Of a stretch of DNA of 64,000 bases, positions 44,696 to 53,710 are shown piece after piece. The DNA is taken from positions 310,001 to 374,000 of the forward strand of contig NZ_CP010431.2 in assembly GCF_000814845.2 (NCBI RefSeq), read 5' to 3'. Under the pieces are notes generated by a model. The model worked only from the letters and a program-made list of their open reading frames with translations. It searched no databases and was not told where the DNA came from. Positions within the stretch are counted from its first letter, which is position 1, and each line of letters opens with the position of its first letter. A program made the position numbers and the translations under genes. This stretch comes from Pandoraea sputorum (lineage in GTDB: Bacteria > Pseudomonadota > Gammaproteobacteria > Burkholderiales > Burkholderiaceae).

Positions 44696-45850
44696 TTAGA
44701 ACTTGTGGCGCAGGCCCGAGATCACAGCCGTTTGGGTCTTCGTGCTCGACGCACCGCCAGCACCGTTGATCGATGCGGCCGAGGCGTCGCCAGCGGCCTT
44801 TTGATAGACACCGACCAGATACACGTCGGTACGCTTCGAGAGCAGGTAGTCCACCGCGGCGTTGACCTGGTGGTACTTCGGACTCAGGTTGGCGAGCGTG
44901 GCGCTGCGCGTGCTGGCGTCCGTGTACGTGTACGACAGGCCCAGCAGCAGCGACGGCGTCAGGTTGTACGTGCCGTTCAGTTCGTAGTTCGACACACGTG
45001 CGCCCGTGCCGCCAACATACTTCAGCTGCGTGTTGCTATAGATGAAGCCAACGTTTGCCGGACCGAACTTGTAGCTGCCGCCCGTGGCGAGCACGCGCTG
45101 CTTGTCCACACCGACCGTTGCCGTGCCGACCTTGGCCGAGTAGAAGTCGCCGCTGTAATCGCCGGTCACTGCACCGCCGGTGTTCGCGCCGTTCGGCGTG
45201 CCGACTTCCAGGTAACCGATGCCAAACTTGAACGGACCGTTGGCGTAGCTCGCGCCCAGGCTCCATGCGCGGTTGTTCGAGAAGCCCGTGCCGTTGCCGC
45301 TATTGGCCTGGTTTGAGAAGCCATACAGGCCGCCGAACGAGAAGCCAGCGTAGTTGGCGCTCGTGTACTTGATCGAGTTGTTGATGCGGAACGAGTTGTA
45401 CAGGTTGTCAACGTCGCCGACGTGCGCGCCGAGCTTCGTTGCAAACTGCTTGGCCGACGTCAGGCCGCTCACGAAGTCCACCACGGAGTCGTACTGACGA
45501 CCGATGGTCACGCTACCGAACGTCTTGTTCGACAGACCGACGAATGCCTGACGGCCGAATTCACGGCTGCCCTGACCCAGAGCACCGTTCGTGATGTTGA
45601 AGCCGTTCTCCAGGGTGAAGATGGCCGACGTGCCGCCGCCCAGATCTTCCGAACCCTTCAGACCCCAGCGATTACCCGATTGCAGGCCATCAGCCGTCGT
45701 GAAGTTTTTGCTGCCACCGACGTTGCTCACGTAGGCGAGACCCCCATCGAGAACGCCATACAGCGAAACGTTGCTTTGCGCATGTGCAGCACCTGCCGCA
45801 GCGGCTGCGATCACGCCAGCCAGTGCGGCGGCCAATTGCGTCTTTTTCAT
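44696..45850 (-). CDS. Outer-membrane porin (Gram-negative, OpcP-like)
   Basis: 384 aa. Trimeric beta-barrel general porin of the Burkholderia type. It has a Sec signal peptide (MKKTQLAAALAGVIAAAAAG...AHA-QS), the family start QSNVSLYGVLDGGLAYVSN (key part SLYGVLD), SRWGLKG-like NRWGLKGSEDLGGG, FVGLSNKTFGSVTIGRQYD (key part GSVTIGRQ), and a C-terminal HKF ending for BAM recognition. AGAGGAT precedes the ATG. The 262-bp upstream gap contains GTTCGG-G-CCGAAC, a short palindrome near 45924-45936, but no gene. Confidence 0.95.
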   Translation of the reverse strand: MKKTQLAAALAGVIAAAAAGAAHAQSNVSLYGVLDGGLAYVSNVGGSKNFTTADGLQSGNRWGLKGSEDLGGGTSAIFTLENGFNITNGALGQGSREFGRQAFVGLSNKTFGSVTIGRQYDSVVDFVSGLTSAKQFATKLGAHVGDVDNLYNSFRINNSIKYTSANYAGFSFGGLYGFSNQANSGNGTGFSNNRAWSLGASYANGPFKFGIGYLEVGTPNGANTGGAVTGDYSGDFYSAKVGTATVGVDKQRVLATGGSYKFGPANVGFIYSNTQLKYVGGTGARVSNYELNGTYNLTPSLLLGLSYTYTDASTRSATLANLSPKYHQVNAAVDYLLSKRTDVYLVGVYQKAAGDASAASINGAGGASSTKTQTAVISGLRHKF

Positions 45851-46112
45851 CGGTCGAATCCTCTATCGAAAACTTATTAATCAATTCGAACCCTTCGCCT
45901 GTGGACGGGCGCCCCGTGGGTTCGGGCCGAACTATATCGAACGAACCCGCAATTCCATAGGTGTATTAACCAAATTACGCGACCGATGTCTGACCGATGC
46001 AACGCATCGCAGCACACCGCGACGAATGTCATCGAATTCATTTTCATGACACATGAATGCCGTAAAAAGGAATCCGCGAGAGGTCCGATGTGCAGGCCGC
46101 TTGCGCAAAACT

Positions 46113-46685
46113 TCACCGCAGCGTCGCCCGCCTTTCACGCTCGGCCACGAGCACCGCATAGCGCTTGCGAACCTTGTCGGCGTAGCGCTGGCGCAGCATG
46201 GCGCGTGCCTCACCGCCGCCGGCGTTATAGGCGCCCACGGCTTCCCATCCATACCCATACTGACGTACGAAGCCTGCGAGAATCCACGCGCCGGTGATGA
46301 TCGACGCACAGGCGTCTTCACGTAATCGACGCTCGGTCAGACCGTAGCGAGAGAGTGTCGGCAGGTGGGCGCTGTTGATCTGCATCAGGCCGATGTCGCG
46401 CGTGCCGTTACGGTTGACGTTGCTGGCGTTCACGTCGAGATTCGATTCGACTTGTGCGATGGCGTACAGCAGCAGCGGATCGAGACGATAGCGATCTGCG
46501 GCGACGTCCCAACAGTCAGCCCGCGCGGGTGTCGACATGAGCGCTGCGACGACAGCGATTGCGGCGCAGGAATAAAGAAGATGAAAGCGACGAAAGTGAC
46601 GAAAGCGACGAAAGCGACGAGAGGGACGAGAGGGACGAGAGGGACGAAGGAAGCGAAGGAGACGAGAGATCGTAGGGGATGACAA
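46113..46685 (-). CDS. Lytic transglycosylase, VirB1/IagB-like
   Basis: 190 aa, periplasmic muramidase-type transglycosylase of the small family used by secretion systems or cell-wall remodelling. The catalytic Glu is in LLYAIAQVESNLD, followed by GLMQINSAHLPTL and a YNAGGGEARA segment. The start is TTG 46685 with AGGAG 7 nt upstream. Before the hydrophobic signal segment (CAAIAVVAALMSTPARA) lies an Arg-rich run encoded by 9-bp repeats (PSR x3, then R-F-R/H units), which lengthens the positive n-region. No secretion-system genes are nearby. Confidence 0.85.
   Translation of the reverse strand: MSSPTISRLLRFLRPSRPSRPSRRFRRFRHFRRFHLLYSCAAIAVVAALMSTPARADCWDVAADRYRLDPLLLYAIAQVESNLDVNASNVNRNGTRDIGLMQINSAHLPTLSRYGLTERRLREDACASIITGAWILAGFVRQYGYGWEAVGAYNAGGGEARAMLRQRYADKVRKRYAVLVAERERRATLR
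46583..46645. repeat. Seven 9-bp tandem units inside the VirB1/IagB-like gene
   Basis: Units of GAAAGCGAC type (four, with one GAAAGTGAC) at 46583-46618 followed by three GAGAGGGAC units at 46619-46645; diverged units continue to ~46670. The unit is a multiple of three, so copy-number change alters the signal-peptide n-region without a frameshift. Confidence 0.9.
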
Positions 46686-46852
46686 TTCGAAACTCCTGAC
46701 AGCGCCACGACCGCGCGGGTGGGCGAGATTATCGATAAGCGCGTGTCGCCTCGGCTTTCAGAACGCGCTCATCCGTGTGCTGGTCGTGTGTCGATTCGCG
46801 GACTCAAGGGGCTGTTGGCTCAACGTTCAGTCGTGGCATAGCGCCTTCTTTA

Positions 46853-46886
46853 TGACGATATGAAGTGAATGTGCGACATATCGTCA
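46853..46886. promoter_or_regulatory. Inverted repeat upstream of the saccharopine-dehydrogenase-family gene
   Basis: TGACGATATG (46853-46862) and CATATCGTCA (46877-46886) form a perfect 10-bp inverted repeat with a 14-nt spacer, 127 bp upstream of ATG 47014. It is AT-rich against its surroundings and looks like a transcription-factor site. The rest of the 46686-47013 gap shows no gene. Confidence 0.6.
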
Positions 46887-47013
46887 CCAATGACGTAGTT
46901 ATCGACGATTTAACGCTACATTTCATCCGAATCTCTCCCTAGAATTGAGGCATATCGCGTCGCGCGGCAAGCCGTGATGACGCGTCGACCGACGTTCCTG
47001 AATGGGGAAAGAC

Positions 47014-48111
47014 ATGAAAAAGATCGCCTTGCTGGGTGCGGGACACATCGGCCAGACCATCGCGCGTTTGTTGCACGACAGCGGCGATTACCGGGTGACG
47101 GTGTTCGACCGCAACGCGCAGTCCTTTGAAGCGGTGCGCGACTATGCGCACGCGTTCGTCGAACTCACCGGCAATGACACTGGCTCGCTGCAACGCGCAG
47201 TCACCGGCTTCGATGCCGTGGTCAACGCCTTGCCCTACACGATGGCCACGAGCGCGGCAACCGCCGCCGTGGCAGCGGGCTGTCACTACTTCGATCTGAC
47301 CGAAGACGTGGCGGCCACGCACGCGATAGCGCAACTGGCTGAAGGCGCATCGACAGCGTTGATGCCGCAATGCGGACTCGCGCCGGGCTTCATCGCGATT
47401 GCGGCGCATCACCTCGCGGCGGCGTTCGACCGCGTCGACTCGGTGAAGATGCGCGTCGGTGCACTGCCAGCCTTTCCGACCAACTCGCTGAAGTACAACC
47501 TGACGTGGAGCGTCGACGGATTGATCAACGAGTATTGCCAGCCGTGCGAGGCGATTCGCGATGGTGCGCGCCTGAGTGTGCAGCCGCTGGAAGACCTCGA
47601 ACACTTCTCGCTCGATGGCGTGGAATACGAGGCCTTCAATACCTCGGGGGGTCTCGGCACGTTATGTGAAACGCTGGCGGGGCGAGTGCGCGATCTCGAC
47701 TACAAGTCCGTGCGCTATCCGGGGCATGGTGCCTTGATGAAGGTGCTGTTGAACGAGCTACGTCTGAAGGACGATCAGGAAACGATCAAGACGATTCTCA
47801 AGCGCGCGATTCCGAGCACTTTGCAGGACGTGGTGCTCATCTTCGTGGTGGTGAACGGGCTTCGTCGCGGCGTGCTCACGCAGGAAGTGTTTGCGCGCAA
47901 GATCTTCGCGGAGCGCAACAACGGTCACAGCGCGAGCGCCATCCAGATCACGACGGCGTCGGCCATTTGCGCTGCAGTCGACATGTTCTTCGCTAAACAA
48001 CTCCCGCAGCGCGGTTTCGTGCGTCAGGAACAGATCGCGTTGCCGGATTTTCTGGCGAATCGGTTCGGTCAGGTCTACGCGCACTCGACGCACATCGAAT
48101 CGCTTTCCTGA
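47014..48111 (+). CDS. Saccharopine dehydrogenase family protein
   Basis: 365 aa. Rossmann fold with dinucleotide motif LLGAGHIGQTIA at the N terminus, then FDRNAQSFEAV, VVNALPYTMA and YFDLTEDVAAT, followed by the catalytic C-terminal domain (QCGLAPGFIAIAAHHL, GHGALMKVLL). This matches saccharopine-dehydrogenase/lysine-ketoglutarate reductase-like enzymes; the bacterial substrate may be a lysine-derived or carboxynorspermidine-like imine, not determinable here. ATG 47014 has GGGGAAAG upstream and is preferred to ATG 47002. Confidence 0.85.
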   Translation: MKKIALLGAGHIGQTIARLLHDSGDYRVTVFDRNAQSFEAVRDYAHAFVELTGNDTGSLQRAVTGFDAVVNALPYTMATSAATAAVAAGCHYFDLTEDVAATHAIAQLAEGASTALMPQCGLAPGFIAIAAHHLAAAFDRVDSVKMRVGALPAFPTNSLKYNLTWSVDGLINEYCQPCEAIRDGARLSVQPLEDLEHFSLDGVEYEAFNTSGGLGTLCETLAGRVRDLDYKSVRYPGHGALMKVLLNELRLKDDQETIKTILKRAIPSTLQDVVLIFVVVNGLRRGVLTQEVFARKIFAERNNGHSASAIQITTASAICAAVDMFFAKQLPQRGFVRQEQIALPDFLANRFGQVYAHSTHIESLS

Positions 48112-48136
48112 CGTCACATACGTCGCAAGGGATGCG

Positions 48137-48191
48137 AAAAAAGACACGACGGCCCGGCAAGCGGTGCGCCCCGCCATCGGCGGGCCGTCGT
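48137..48191 (-). terminator. Terminator of the 48.3-49.4 kb porin
   Basis: ACGACGGCCCG (48146-48156) pairs with CGGGCCGTCGT (48181-48191); on the minus strand TGTC then TTTTTT follows (48137-48142). It lies between convergent genes. Confidence 0.8.
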
Positions 48192-48224
48192 TGAGGAAAC
48201 GCATTGGCTGACGCGAATGCGAAG

Positions 48225-48260
48225 AGGTTTGAAGCGGATTAAAAAGGTTTAAAGCGGATT
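48225..48260. repeat. 20-bp-period direct repeat downstream of the second porin
   Basis: AGGTTTGAAGCGGATT (48225-48240) and AGGTTTAAAGCGGATT (48245-48260) differ by one base and are separated by 4 nt. AAGCG motifs continue to 48266. No function seen. Confidence 0.7.
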
Positions 48261-48289
48261 GAAGCGATGTGAAACGTCGTTACGCCGTT

Positions 48290-49363
48290 TTAGAAGCGAT
48301 GCTGGATGCCCGCCGTCACGCCGACCTGCGTATCGGCAGCGCCCGTCAGGTCGCGCGAAAGGCTGACCTTCTGGCCGTGCTTCGCGAAGGCATAGCCGCC
48401 GGACAGATACAGCGCCGTGCGCTTGGACATCGCATATTGCGCACGCAGGGAGATGAGCGTCGGATCGGCGTCGCTCGCGTCCTTGATGTCCTGATGGTAG
48501 ATCGCGCCATACAGCGTGAACGCAGGCGTGAAGTCGTACGATGCGCCGAGCCAGTACATGTCGCTGCGCAGCGATGCGGTGCCTGCGGTCACGAACGTCT
48601 TCTTGTAGTTGCGATACCCGGCCATCACCTTGGCTCCGCCAAAGCGGTAGCTCGCACCTGCGTGAATCCCTTGGATGTAGTCCGTCGTGTCGGCCGGCGT
48701 CACGCTGTTGCCCGCACCGTTTTGACGATCGTACGTTGCGACGACGGCGAACGGACCGTTCTCGTAGCCGATGGCGAAGTCGTACTTCGACGACGTCTTC
48801 ATGCTGTCGGCCACGTTGCCGAAGCCATACATCGCGCCGAGTTTCAGCCCGTTGAACTCGCCGTCGTAGCGCACGGCGTTAGCCGAGCGGGAGAACAGGC
48901 CGTCTTTGCGTCCACCGGTGGCCGTCGCACTCGTCGCCCACGAGTAGTTCGGCGCGTAACCCATCGGGTCGAACTGGAGCATGTAGTCGTACGTCGTGGT
49001 GAATGTGCGGCCGAGTGTGAACTGGCCCCACTTCTTGTGCGACAGGCCGACGGTGGCGCGGCGATCGAAGATTGCGCCGGGGCCGTCGTCGAACTGGCCG
49101 TTCACGACGTTGATGCCGCTCTCGAGGTTGAACACGGCCTTGAGATCGCCGCCGAGATCTTCCGTGCCCTTGAAGCCGAAGCGCGACGTGTTCTTGCCAC
49201 CCGAGACCGCGCGCATTGCACCGCCGTTATCGGCGGCATGATTCACATACTCGACGCCGGCGTCGACAATCCCGTAAATCGTCACGTTCGATTGGGCGTG
49301 CGCCTGAGCGGCCAGTGCGCCCACAGCGATCAGCGCGGCACGCGCCATACTGCTTCGTTTCAT
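48290..49363 (-). CDS. Outer-membrane porin (second copy)
   Basis: 357 aa, same trimeric-porin family as the gene at 44.7 kb but clearly diverged. Signal peptide MKRSSMARAALIAVGALAAQAHA-QS; SNVTIYGIVDAGVEYVN (key part TIYGIVDAG) begins the mature barrel, RFGFKGTEDLGGD follows, and the protein ends QHRF. AGAGGAG is 6 nt before ATG 49363; the longer open frame to 49537 is not used. Downstream of the Fbp-like ATPase gene by 82 bp, so it could be read from the ABC operon. Confidence 0.95.
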   Translation of the reverse strand: MKRSSMARAALIAVGALAAQAHAQSNVTIYGIVDAGVEYVNHAADNGGAMRAVSGGKNTSRFGFKGTEDLGGDLKAVFNLESGINVVNGQFDDGPGAIFDRRATVGLSHKKWGQFTLGRTFTTTYDYMLQFDPMGYAPNYSWATSATATGGRKDGLFSRSANAVRYDGEFNGLKLGAMYGFGNVADSMKTSSKYDFAIGYENGPFAVVATYDRQNGAGNSVTPADTTDYIQGIHAGASYRFGGAKVMAGYRNYKKTFVTAGTASLRSDMYWLGASYDFTPAFTLYGAIYHQDIKDASDADPTLISLRAQYAMSKRTALYLSGGYAFAKHGQKVSLSRDLTGAADTQVGVTAGIQHRF

Positions 49364-49445
49364 TGTTATCTCCTCTGTTCTCTTTCTCGTGGTGTTGCGC
49401 GGGAGAGCGCCCGCGCGTCGCATGAAAAGCGTGTCGGCGTCTCCC

Positions 49446-50516
49446 TTAGCCGTTCGATTGCGCAAACGCCCAGCAGTCGTTCGCGGGGAATTCCACCCAG
49501 TGATTGCCGGGTTCGCGGGGGACGTGACCGAATGCACGGAAACGCAACGCGCCGCAATGGAAGAGGTACTCCCAGCGGTCGCCGAGATACATCGACGTGA
49601 CGAGCTGGGCGTTCACGCGGTTGAGGCCCGGGCCGTCGGCCACCTGCACGCGCTCGAGACGGATGACGGCCTGCGCGTCCTGCCCCGGCGCGAGCGTGTC
49701 GCGTGCGCGCGCTTGCAGTGCAAAACCGTCGCCTGCGAGCGTGACGAGATCGCCGTCGACGGCGCTGACCGTCGCGTCGATGCGGTTATTGCTCCCCATG
49801 AACTCCGCCGTGTAGAGCGAGCGCGGTGAGCCGTACAGTTCTGCCGGCGTGCCTTCCTGCTCGATGCGGCCGTTGCGAAGCAGCAAAATGCGGTCCGACA
49901 TCGCCATGGCTTCGGTCTGATCGTGTGTGACGCACAGCGCCGACAAACCTAGCGACACGATCAGCTCGCGCAGCCACGCACGCGCTTCTTCGCGCAGCTT
50001 GGCGTCGAGGTTCGAGAGCGGCTCGTCGAGCAGAATGACGGGCGGGTTGTAGACGAGCGCACGCGCAATGGCGACACGTTGCTGCTGACCGCCCGAGAGC
50101 TGGAAGGGGAAGCGTTCGGCGAGATGGCCGAGGCCCAACTGGTCGAGGGCGCTCTGCACTCGCTCGCGACGCTCCGCCGCGCCTACTTTGCGCAGCTTCA
50201 GCCCGTAGCCAACGTTATCCGCCACGGTGCGGTGCGGCCACAGTGCGTACGACTGAAACACCAGACCGAGCGAGCGTTGCTCGACCGGACAATCGACGTT
50301 CCTGGCACCGTCGAAGAAGACCTGATCGTCAAGCGCGATGCGGCCTTGCGACGGCTGTTCGAGACCGGCCACGGCACGCAGCAAGGTGGTCTTGCCGCTG
50401 CCCGAAGCGCCCAGCAGACACACGACTTCACCGGCTTTGAGTTCGAACGACACACCCTTGAGGATGGGGTTGGCGCCGTAGCTCAGAAAGAGGTTGTCGA
50501 CGATGAGCTTATCCAT
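49446..50516 (-). CDS. ABC transporter ATPase, Fbp/PotA-like
   Basis: 356 aa, cytoplasmic ATPase of the iron(III)/polyamine/thiamine-type importers (CUT1-like with C-terminal TOBE domain). Walker A GASGSGKTTLLR, signature [15 protein letters not shown], Walker B VILLDEPLSNLDAKLR and switch His VTHDQTEAMAMSD. Residues ~240-350 form the TOBE regulatory domain. It overlaps the permease gene by 8 nt. Substrate not determinable from the ATPase. Confidence 0.92.
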   Translation of the reverse strand: MDKLIVDNLFLSYGANPILKGVSFELKAGEVVCLLGASGSGKTTLLRAVAGLEQPSQGRIALDDQVFFDGARNVDCPVEQRSLGLVFQSYALWPHRTVADNVGYGLKLRKVGAAERRERVQSALDQLGLGHLAERFPFQLSGGQQQRVAIARALVYNPPVILLDEPLSNLDAKLREEARAWLRELIVSLGLSALCVTHDQTEAMAMSDRILLLRNGRIEQEGTPAELYGSPRSLYTAEFMGSNNRIDATVSAVDGDLVTLAGDGFALQARARDTLAPGQDAQAVIRLERVQVADGPGLNRVNAQLVTSMYLGDRWEYLFHCGALRFRAFGHVPREPGNHWVEFPANDCWAFAQSNG

Positions 50517-52272
50517 GCAATTTGACTCCGAAGCGCAACGCCACGCCCAGACCGGCGCCGACCATCGCGATGTTGATGACAGAGAGCGCGGCGACCTGAT
50601 CGACCGCGCCGGTCGCCCACAGCGACACGAGCAGCGAGCCGATGACTTCCGTGCCCGGCGAAAGCAGGTAGACGGCCGTCGAGTATTCGCGCTCGAAGAT
50701 CATGAAGATGAGCAGCCACGCAGCGAGCAGACCGAAGCGCACCAGCGGCAGCGTGACGTCCAGGCTCACGCGGCTGCGCGTGCCGCCGACGCTGCGCCCG
50801 GCTTCTTCCAGCTCAGGGCCGACTTGCAGCAGCGCGCTCTGGATGAGGCGCATGCCGTAGGCGAGCCACACCACGGTGTAAGCGACCCAGATGCTCCACA
50901 TCGAGTTCTTCAGTTCGCGCAGTCCCGGCACGAACAGGAAGATCCAGAGGAACGCGAGACCGGCGAGCAGGCCCGGCACAGCGCGTGGCAGCAGCACGAG
51001 GTAGTCGAGCAGCTTCGCGGCCCAGTCGTTGCGGCGATGACCGGCAAAGGCGACGAGCGAGTAGAAGCCCACGGCCAGCGCGCCGCCGATCACGCCGATG
51101 CCCAGCGTATTGACGATGGCGCGCACGAGGTTGTCCTGCTCGAACAGCTCGGTGAAGTTCGCGAGCGTGAGCACTTCGCCGAGCGCGACGCCTTCGCCCC
51201 AGTGCGTGACGAACGAGCGCAGCACGATGCCGGAGATCGGCACGAACACCGTCACGATCAACCACACCGCCACGATCGCCAGCGCGACCCAGCGCCAGAT
51301 GCCGAGCGGCAGCACCGTCTGACGTCCCGCCTTGCCCTTCACCGTGACGAACTTGTTCGCGCGCTTGAGCAGGTGACGTTGCAGCAGCACGAGGGGGAAG
51401 GTGATGGCCACGATGCACATCGCCACGGCCGCCATCAGGTGATACGACGGCACGCCGAGCTTGTTGGTCAGCTTGTAGAGGTAGGTGGCCAGCACCAGAT
51501 GGCCCTCGGGATCGCCGAGCACCAGCGGCAGACCGAAGACTTCGAAACCGAGGAAGAACACGAGCACGCCCGCAAACAGGAGCGCAGGCATGGTCATCGG
51601 CAAGCTCACGTCGAGCGCCACGCGGAACGGGCGGGCGCCGGCCACGCGAGCGGCTTCTTCGACGTCGGAGCCGAGATTACGCAGCGCGGCCGACGAGTAC
51701 AGGTAGACGTGCGGCACGTGCGTGAGGCCCACGATCACGGTGATCGCAAAGATCGAGTAGACCGACCACGGGGCGTCGATGCCCGTCAGTTCGCGGAACC
51801 AGACCGAGTAAAAGCCGACGGGACCGGCAGCCACCACGTAACCGAACGCGAGCACCATCGGCGAGACGAACACCGGCGTGAGCAGCAGCGGTTCGAGCCA
51901 GCGGCGGCCGGGCAGGTCGGTGCGCACCATCAGGAAGGCGAGAATGCCGCCGAACGGGATCGAGATGAACAACATCCCGAACGCGATGATGAAAGAGTTC
52001 TTCACGGCCGACCAGAAGTCGGGATCGGTGAAGATAAAGCGGTAACCGTCGATGCCGAACGTGCGGCTGGCGTCGAAGAACGGTGCGGAGAGCAGACTCT
52101 GCAGCACGATGAACGACAGGGGCAGCAACACCGCAATCGTGAGCACGGCGATGACAAGCCAGCGCGAAGTGGCCGCGAGCGCGCGCCAGGGCGGCGCTAC
52201 GTGAGGGGCGGCACCCGCTGGCGGACGGCCGACAGGGGCCGCTGCGCGGTTGGCAGTAGAGGACGACAGCAT
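50509..52272 (-). CDS. ABC transporter permease, fused two-domain (FbpB-like)
   Basis: 587 aa, about 12 transmembrane segments, two BPD_transp_1 (MetI) modules in one chain. Each has an EAA coupling loop: EEAARVAGARPFRVALDVSLP (first, split: EEAARVAGARPF) and EEAGRSVGGTRSRVSLDVTLP (second, split: EEAGRSVGGTRS). One chain therefore makes the whole channel, as in FbpB or ThiP. ATG 52272 has AGGGAGA upstream and is preferred over 52302. Confidence 0.93.
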   Translation of the reverse strand: MLSSSTANRAAAPVGRPPAGAAPHVAPPWRALAATSRWLVIAVLTIAVLLPLSFIVLQSLLSAPFFDASRTFGIDGYRFIFTDPDFWSAVKNSFIIAFGMLFISIPFGGILAFLMVRTDLPGRRWLEPLLLTPVFVSPMVLAFGYVVAAGPVGFYSVWFRELTGIDAPWSVYSIFAITVIVGLTHVPHVYLYSSAALRNLGSDVEEAARVAGARPFRVALDVSLPMTMPALLFAGVLVFFLGFEVFGLPLVLGDPEGHLVLATYLYKLTNKLGVPSYHLMAAVAMCIVAITFPLVLLQRHLLKRANKFVTVKGKAGRQTVLPLGIWRWVALAIVAVWLIVTVFVPISGIVLRSFVTHWGEGVALGEVLTLANFTELFEQDNLVRAIVNTLGIGVIGGALAVGFYSLVAFAGHRRNDWAAKLLDYLVLLPRAVPGLLAGLAFLWIFLFVPGLRELKNSMWSIWVAYTVVWLAYGMRLIQSALLQVGPELEEAGRSVGGTRSRVSLDVTLPLVRFGLLAAWLLIFMIFEREYSTAVYLLSPGTEVIGSLLVSLWATGAVDQVAALSVINIAMVGAGLGVALRFGVKLHG

Positions 52273-52327
52273 GAGAGTCTCCCTGCACCCCGCAGGGCGC
52301 ATATCGAGAAAGGCTTGGGGAGAGGCG

Positions 52328-52370
52328 GGCCGCGCGTTACGTCGTCAGGAGACGAGGTGAGGGCGCGGCC
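52328..52370 (-). promoter_or_regulatory. Intercistronic hairpin between binding protein and permease
   Basis: GGCCGCGC (52328-52335) pairs with GCGCGGCC (52363-52370) without a T-run, in the 163-bp gap after the binding-protein gene. It is likely to reduce downstream expression or protect the upstream mRNA. Confidence 0.45.
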
Positions 52371-52435
52371 GCCGGACTTGAGGCCTGGGGCTTAGAAAAT
52401 CGTAAGACGGATGCGGCAGCTTCGGTCGGTGCCGA

Positions 52436-53566
52436 TCAGCGCTTGATCGACTGCTGCCAGCGCTTGAGGAATTCAAGACGCTTCGACTGATCCAGATAGA
52501 CGAGCAGACCCGCGCCGATGGGGATCGGCTTGAGCGCTGAACCGAGCTGCTGCGTGAGGTTCGCCATCGAGGTTTCGCCGTCGACGTCCGCACGGATCGA
52601 GAACAGGTTGGCCTGATTGGCGAGCAGCGTCTGACCACGCTTGGAGAGCAGATAGTCGACCCACAGCTTGGCCGCGTTCGGGTTCTTCGACTGCTTCGAG
52701 ATCGTCACGAGACGGCTCACGACCTGCGTGTAGTCGCGCGGATAGACGTAGCCGATAGACGGATCCTTCTTCGCCTTGGCGAACGCATACGAGCCGAGAA
52801 TGTTGTAGCCGATCAGGTTTTCACCCGACGAGATGCGCTCCATCATGGCGCCCGTGCTCGATTGCAGCTTCGGGTTGAGTGCGCCCATCGCGCCGACGAG
52901 TTCCCACGTCACTTCGGGGTTCACGCGTGCATCCTGCGTCAGATAGTTGAAGCCCACGCCCGACTTTTCGATGTCGTAGGTCGTGACCTTGCCCTTGAAC
53001 TTGGCCGCATTCGTCTGCAGCAGCTTGATCAGCTCCATGCGCGTTTGCGGCACTTCGCCTGCGGGCAACAGACGCTTGTTGTAGACGATGGCGAGCGGCT
53101 CATACGTCGTGCCGTAGGCCTGCTTCTGGTACTGCGCCCATTGCGGAATGTGGGCAGCTTCGGGCGATTCGTAGCTCGCCATCGTGCCGTCGTTCACGAG
53201 TTTGACCTGGAGATCCATTGCGGAGCTCCAGAGCACGTCGGCGCTGGTGCTGTGCGCGGCGTACTCGCTGATGTAGCGGTTGTACAACTCCGTGCTGTTC
53301 ATGTCGTTGTACTCGACCTTGATGCCGTACATCGACTCGAAGTCCTTGATGAGCGGGCGCACCAGCGCGGTGTCCGTCACCGAATAGACGATCAGCTTGC
53401 CTTCCTTTTTTGCGGCGTCGATGGTGGCCTGATAGTTCGCCGGATAGCCGGGCGGCACCTGAGCATGGGCGGCCGGGAGCGCTGCCGTGAAGAGCGCTGC
53501 CGTGAAGAGCGCTGCACCGAGCGTCGTCGTCGCGAGCAGGGCGCGGGGCATTATCGTTTGCTTCAT
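52436..53566 (-). CDS. ABC transporter substrate-binding protein, Fe3+/polyamine type
   Basis: 376 aa, periplasmic extracellular solute-binding protein (SBP_bac_6/AfuA-like). The signal peptide carries an ALFTA duplication from a 15-bp tandem repeat. Mature part: KEGKLIVYSVTDTALVRPLIKDFE (key part EGKLIVYSVTD), YNDMNSTELYNRYISE and NPNAAKLWVDYLLSKRGQ. The conserved tyrosines of Fe-binding members are not clearly matched, so phosphonate, phosphate ester or carboxylate ligands are possible. It is divergent from the TctD-like regulator. Confidence 0.9.
   Translation of the reverse strand: MKQTIMPRALLATTTLGAALFTAALFTAALPAAHAQVPPGYPANYQATIDAAKKEGKLIVYSVTDTALVRPLIKDFESMYGIKVEYNDMNSTELYNRYISEYAAHSTSADVLWSSAMDLQVKLVNDGTMASYESPEAAHIPQWAQYQKQAYGTTYEPLAIVYNKRLLPAGEVPQTRMELIKLLQTNAAKFKGKVTTYDIEKSGVGFNYLTQDARVNPEVTWELVGAMGALNPKLQSSTGAMMERISSGENLIGYNILGSYAFAKAKKDPSIGYVYPRDYTQVVSRLVTISKQSKNPNAAKLWVDYLLSKRGQTLLANQANLFSIRADVDGETSMANLTQQLGSALKPIPIGAGLLVYLDQSKRLEFLKRWQQSIKR
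53478..53507. repeat. 15-bp tandem duplication in the binding-protein signal peptide
   Basis: AGCGCTGCCGTGAAG occurs twice in a row and a third partial copy follows (53508-53515). It encodes ALFTA twice within the hydrophobic core of the signal peptide. Confidence 0.9.
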
Positions 53567-53634
53567 GTCATCCTCCGGAAGACCCCTTGCATGGGGTTTG
53601 TCGTTTTCGCGTGGCGCATGTTAATTTGCCGAAA

Positions 53635-53654
53635 CTTTCAATTCGCTTTCGATT
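53635..53654 (+). promoter_or_regulatory. Direct repeat in the ABC/two-component intergenic region
   Basis: CTTTCAATT (53635-53643) and CTTTCGATT (53646-53654) are spaced by one helical turn (11 bp), as in OmpR-family operators. They lie between the divergent transporter and the response regulator, which is the likely ligand. Confidence 0.4.
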
Positions 53655-53710
53655 TCGTGTCGAATCCGGCCCGAGCCCCGATTTTCGGGTCATGGATTTC
53701 CCTAGTTCTC

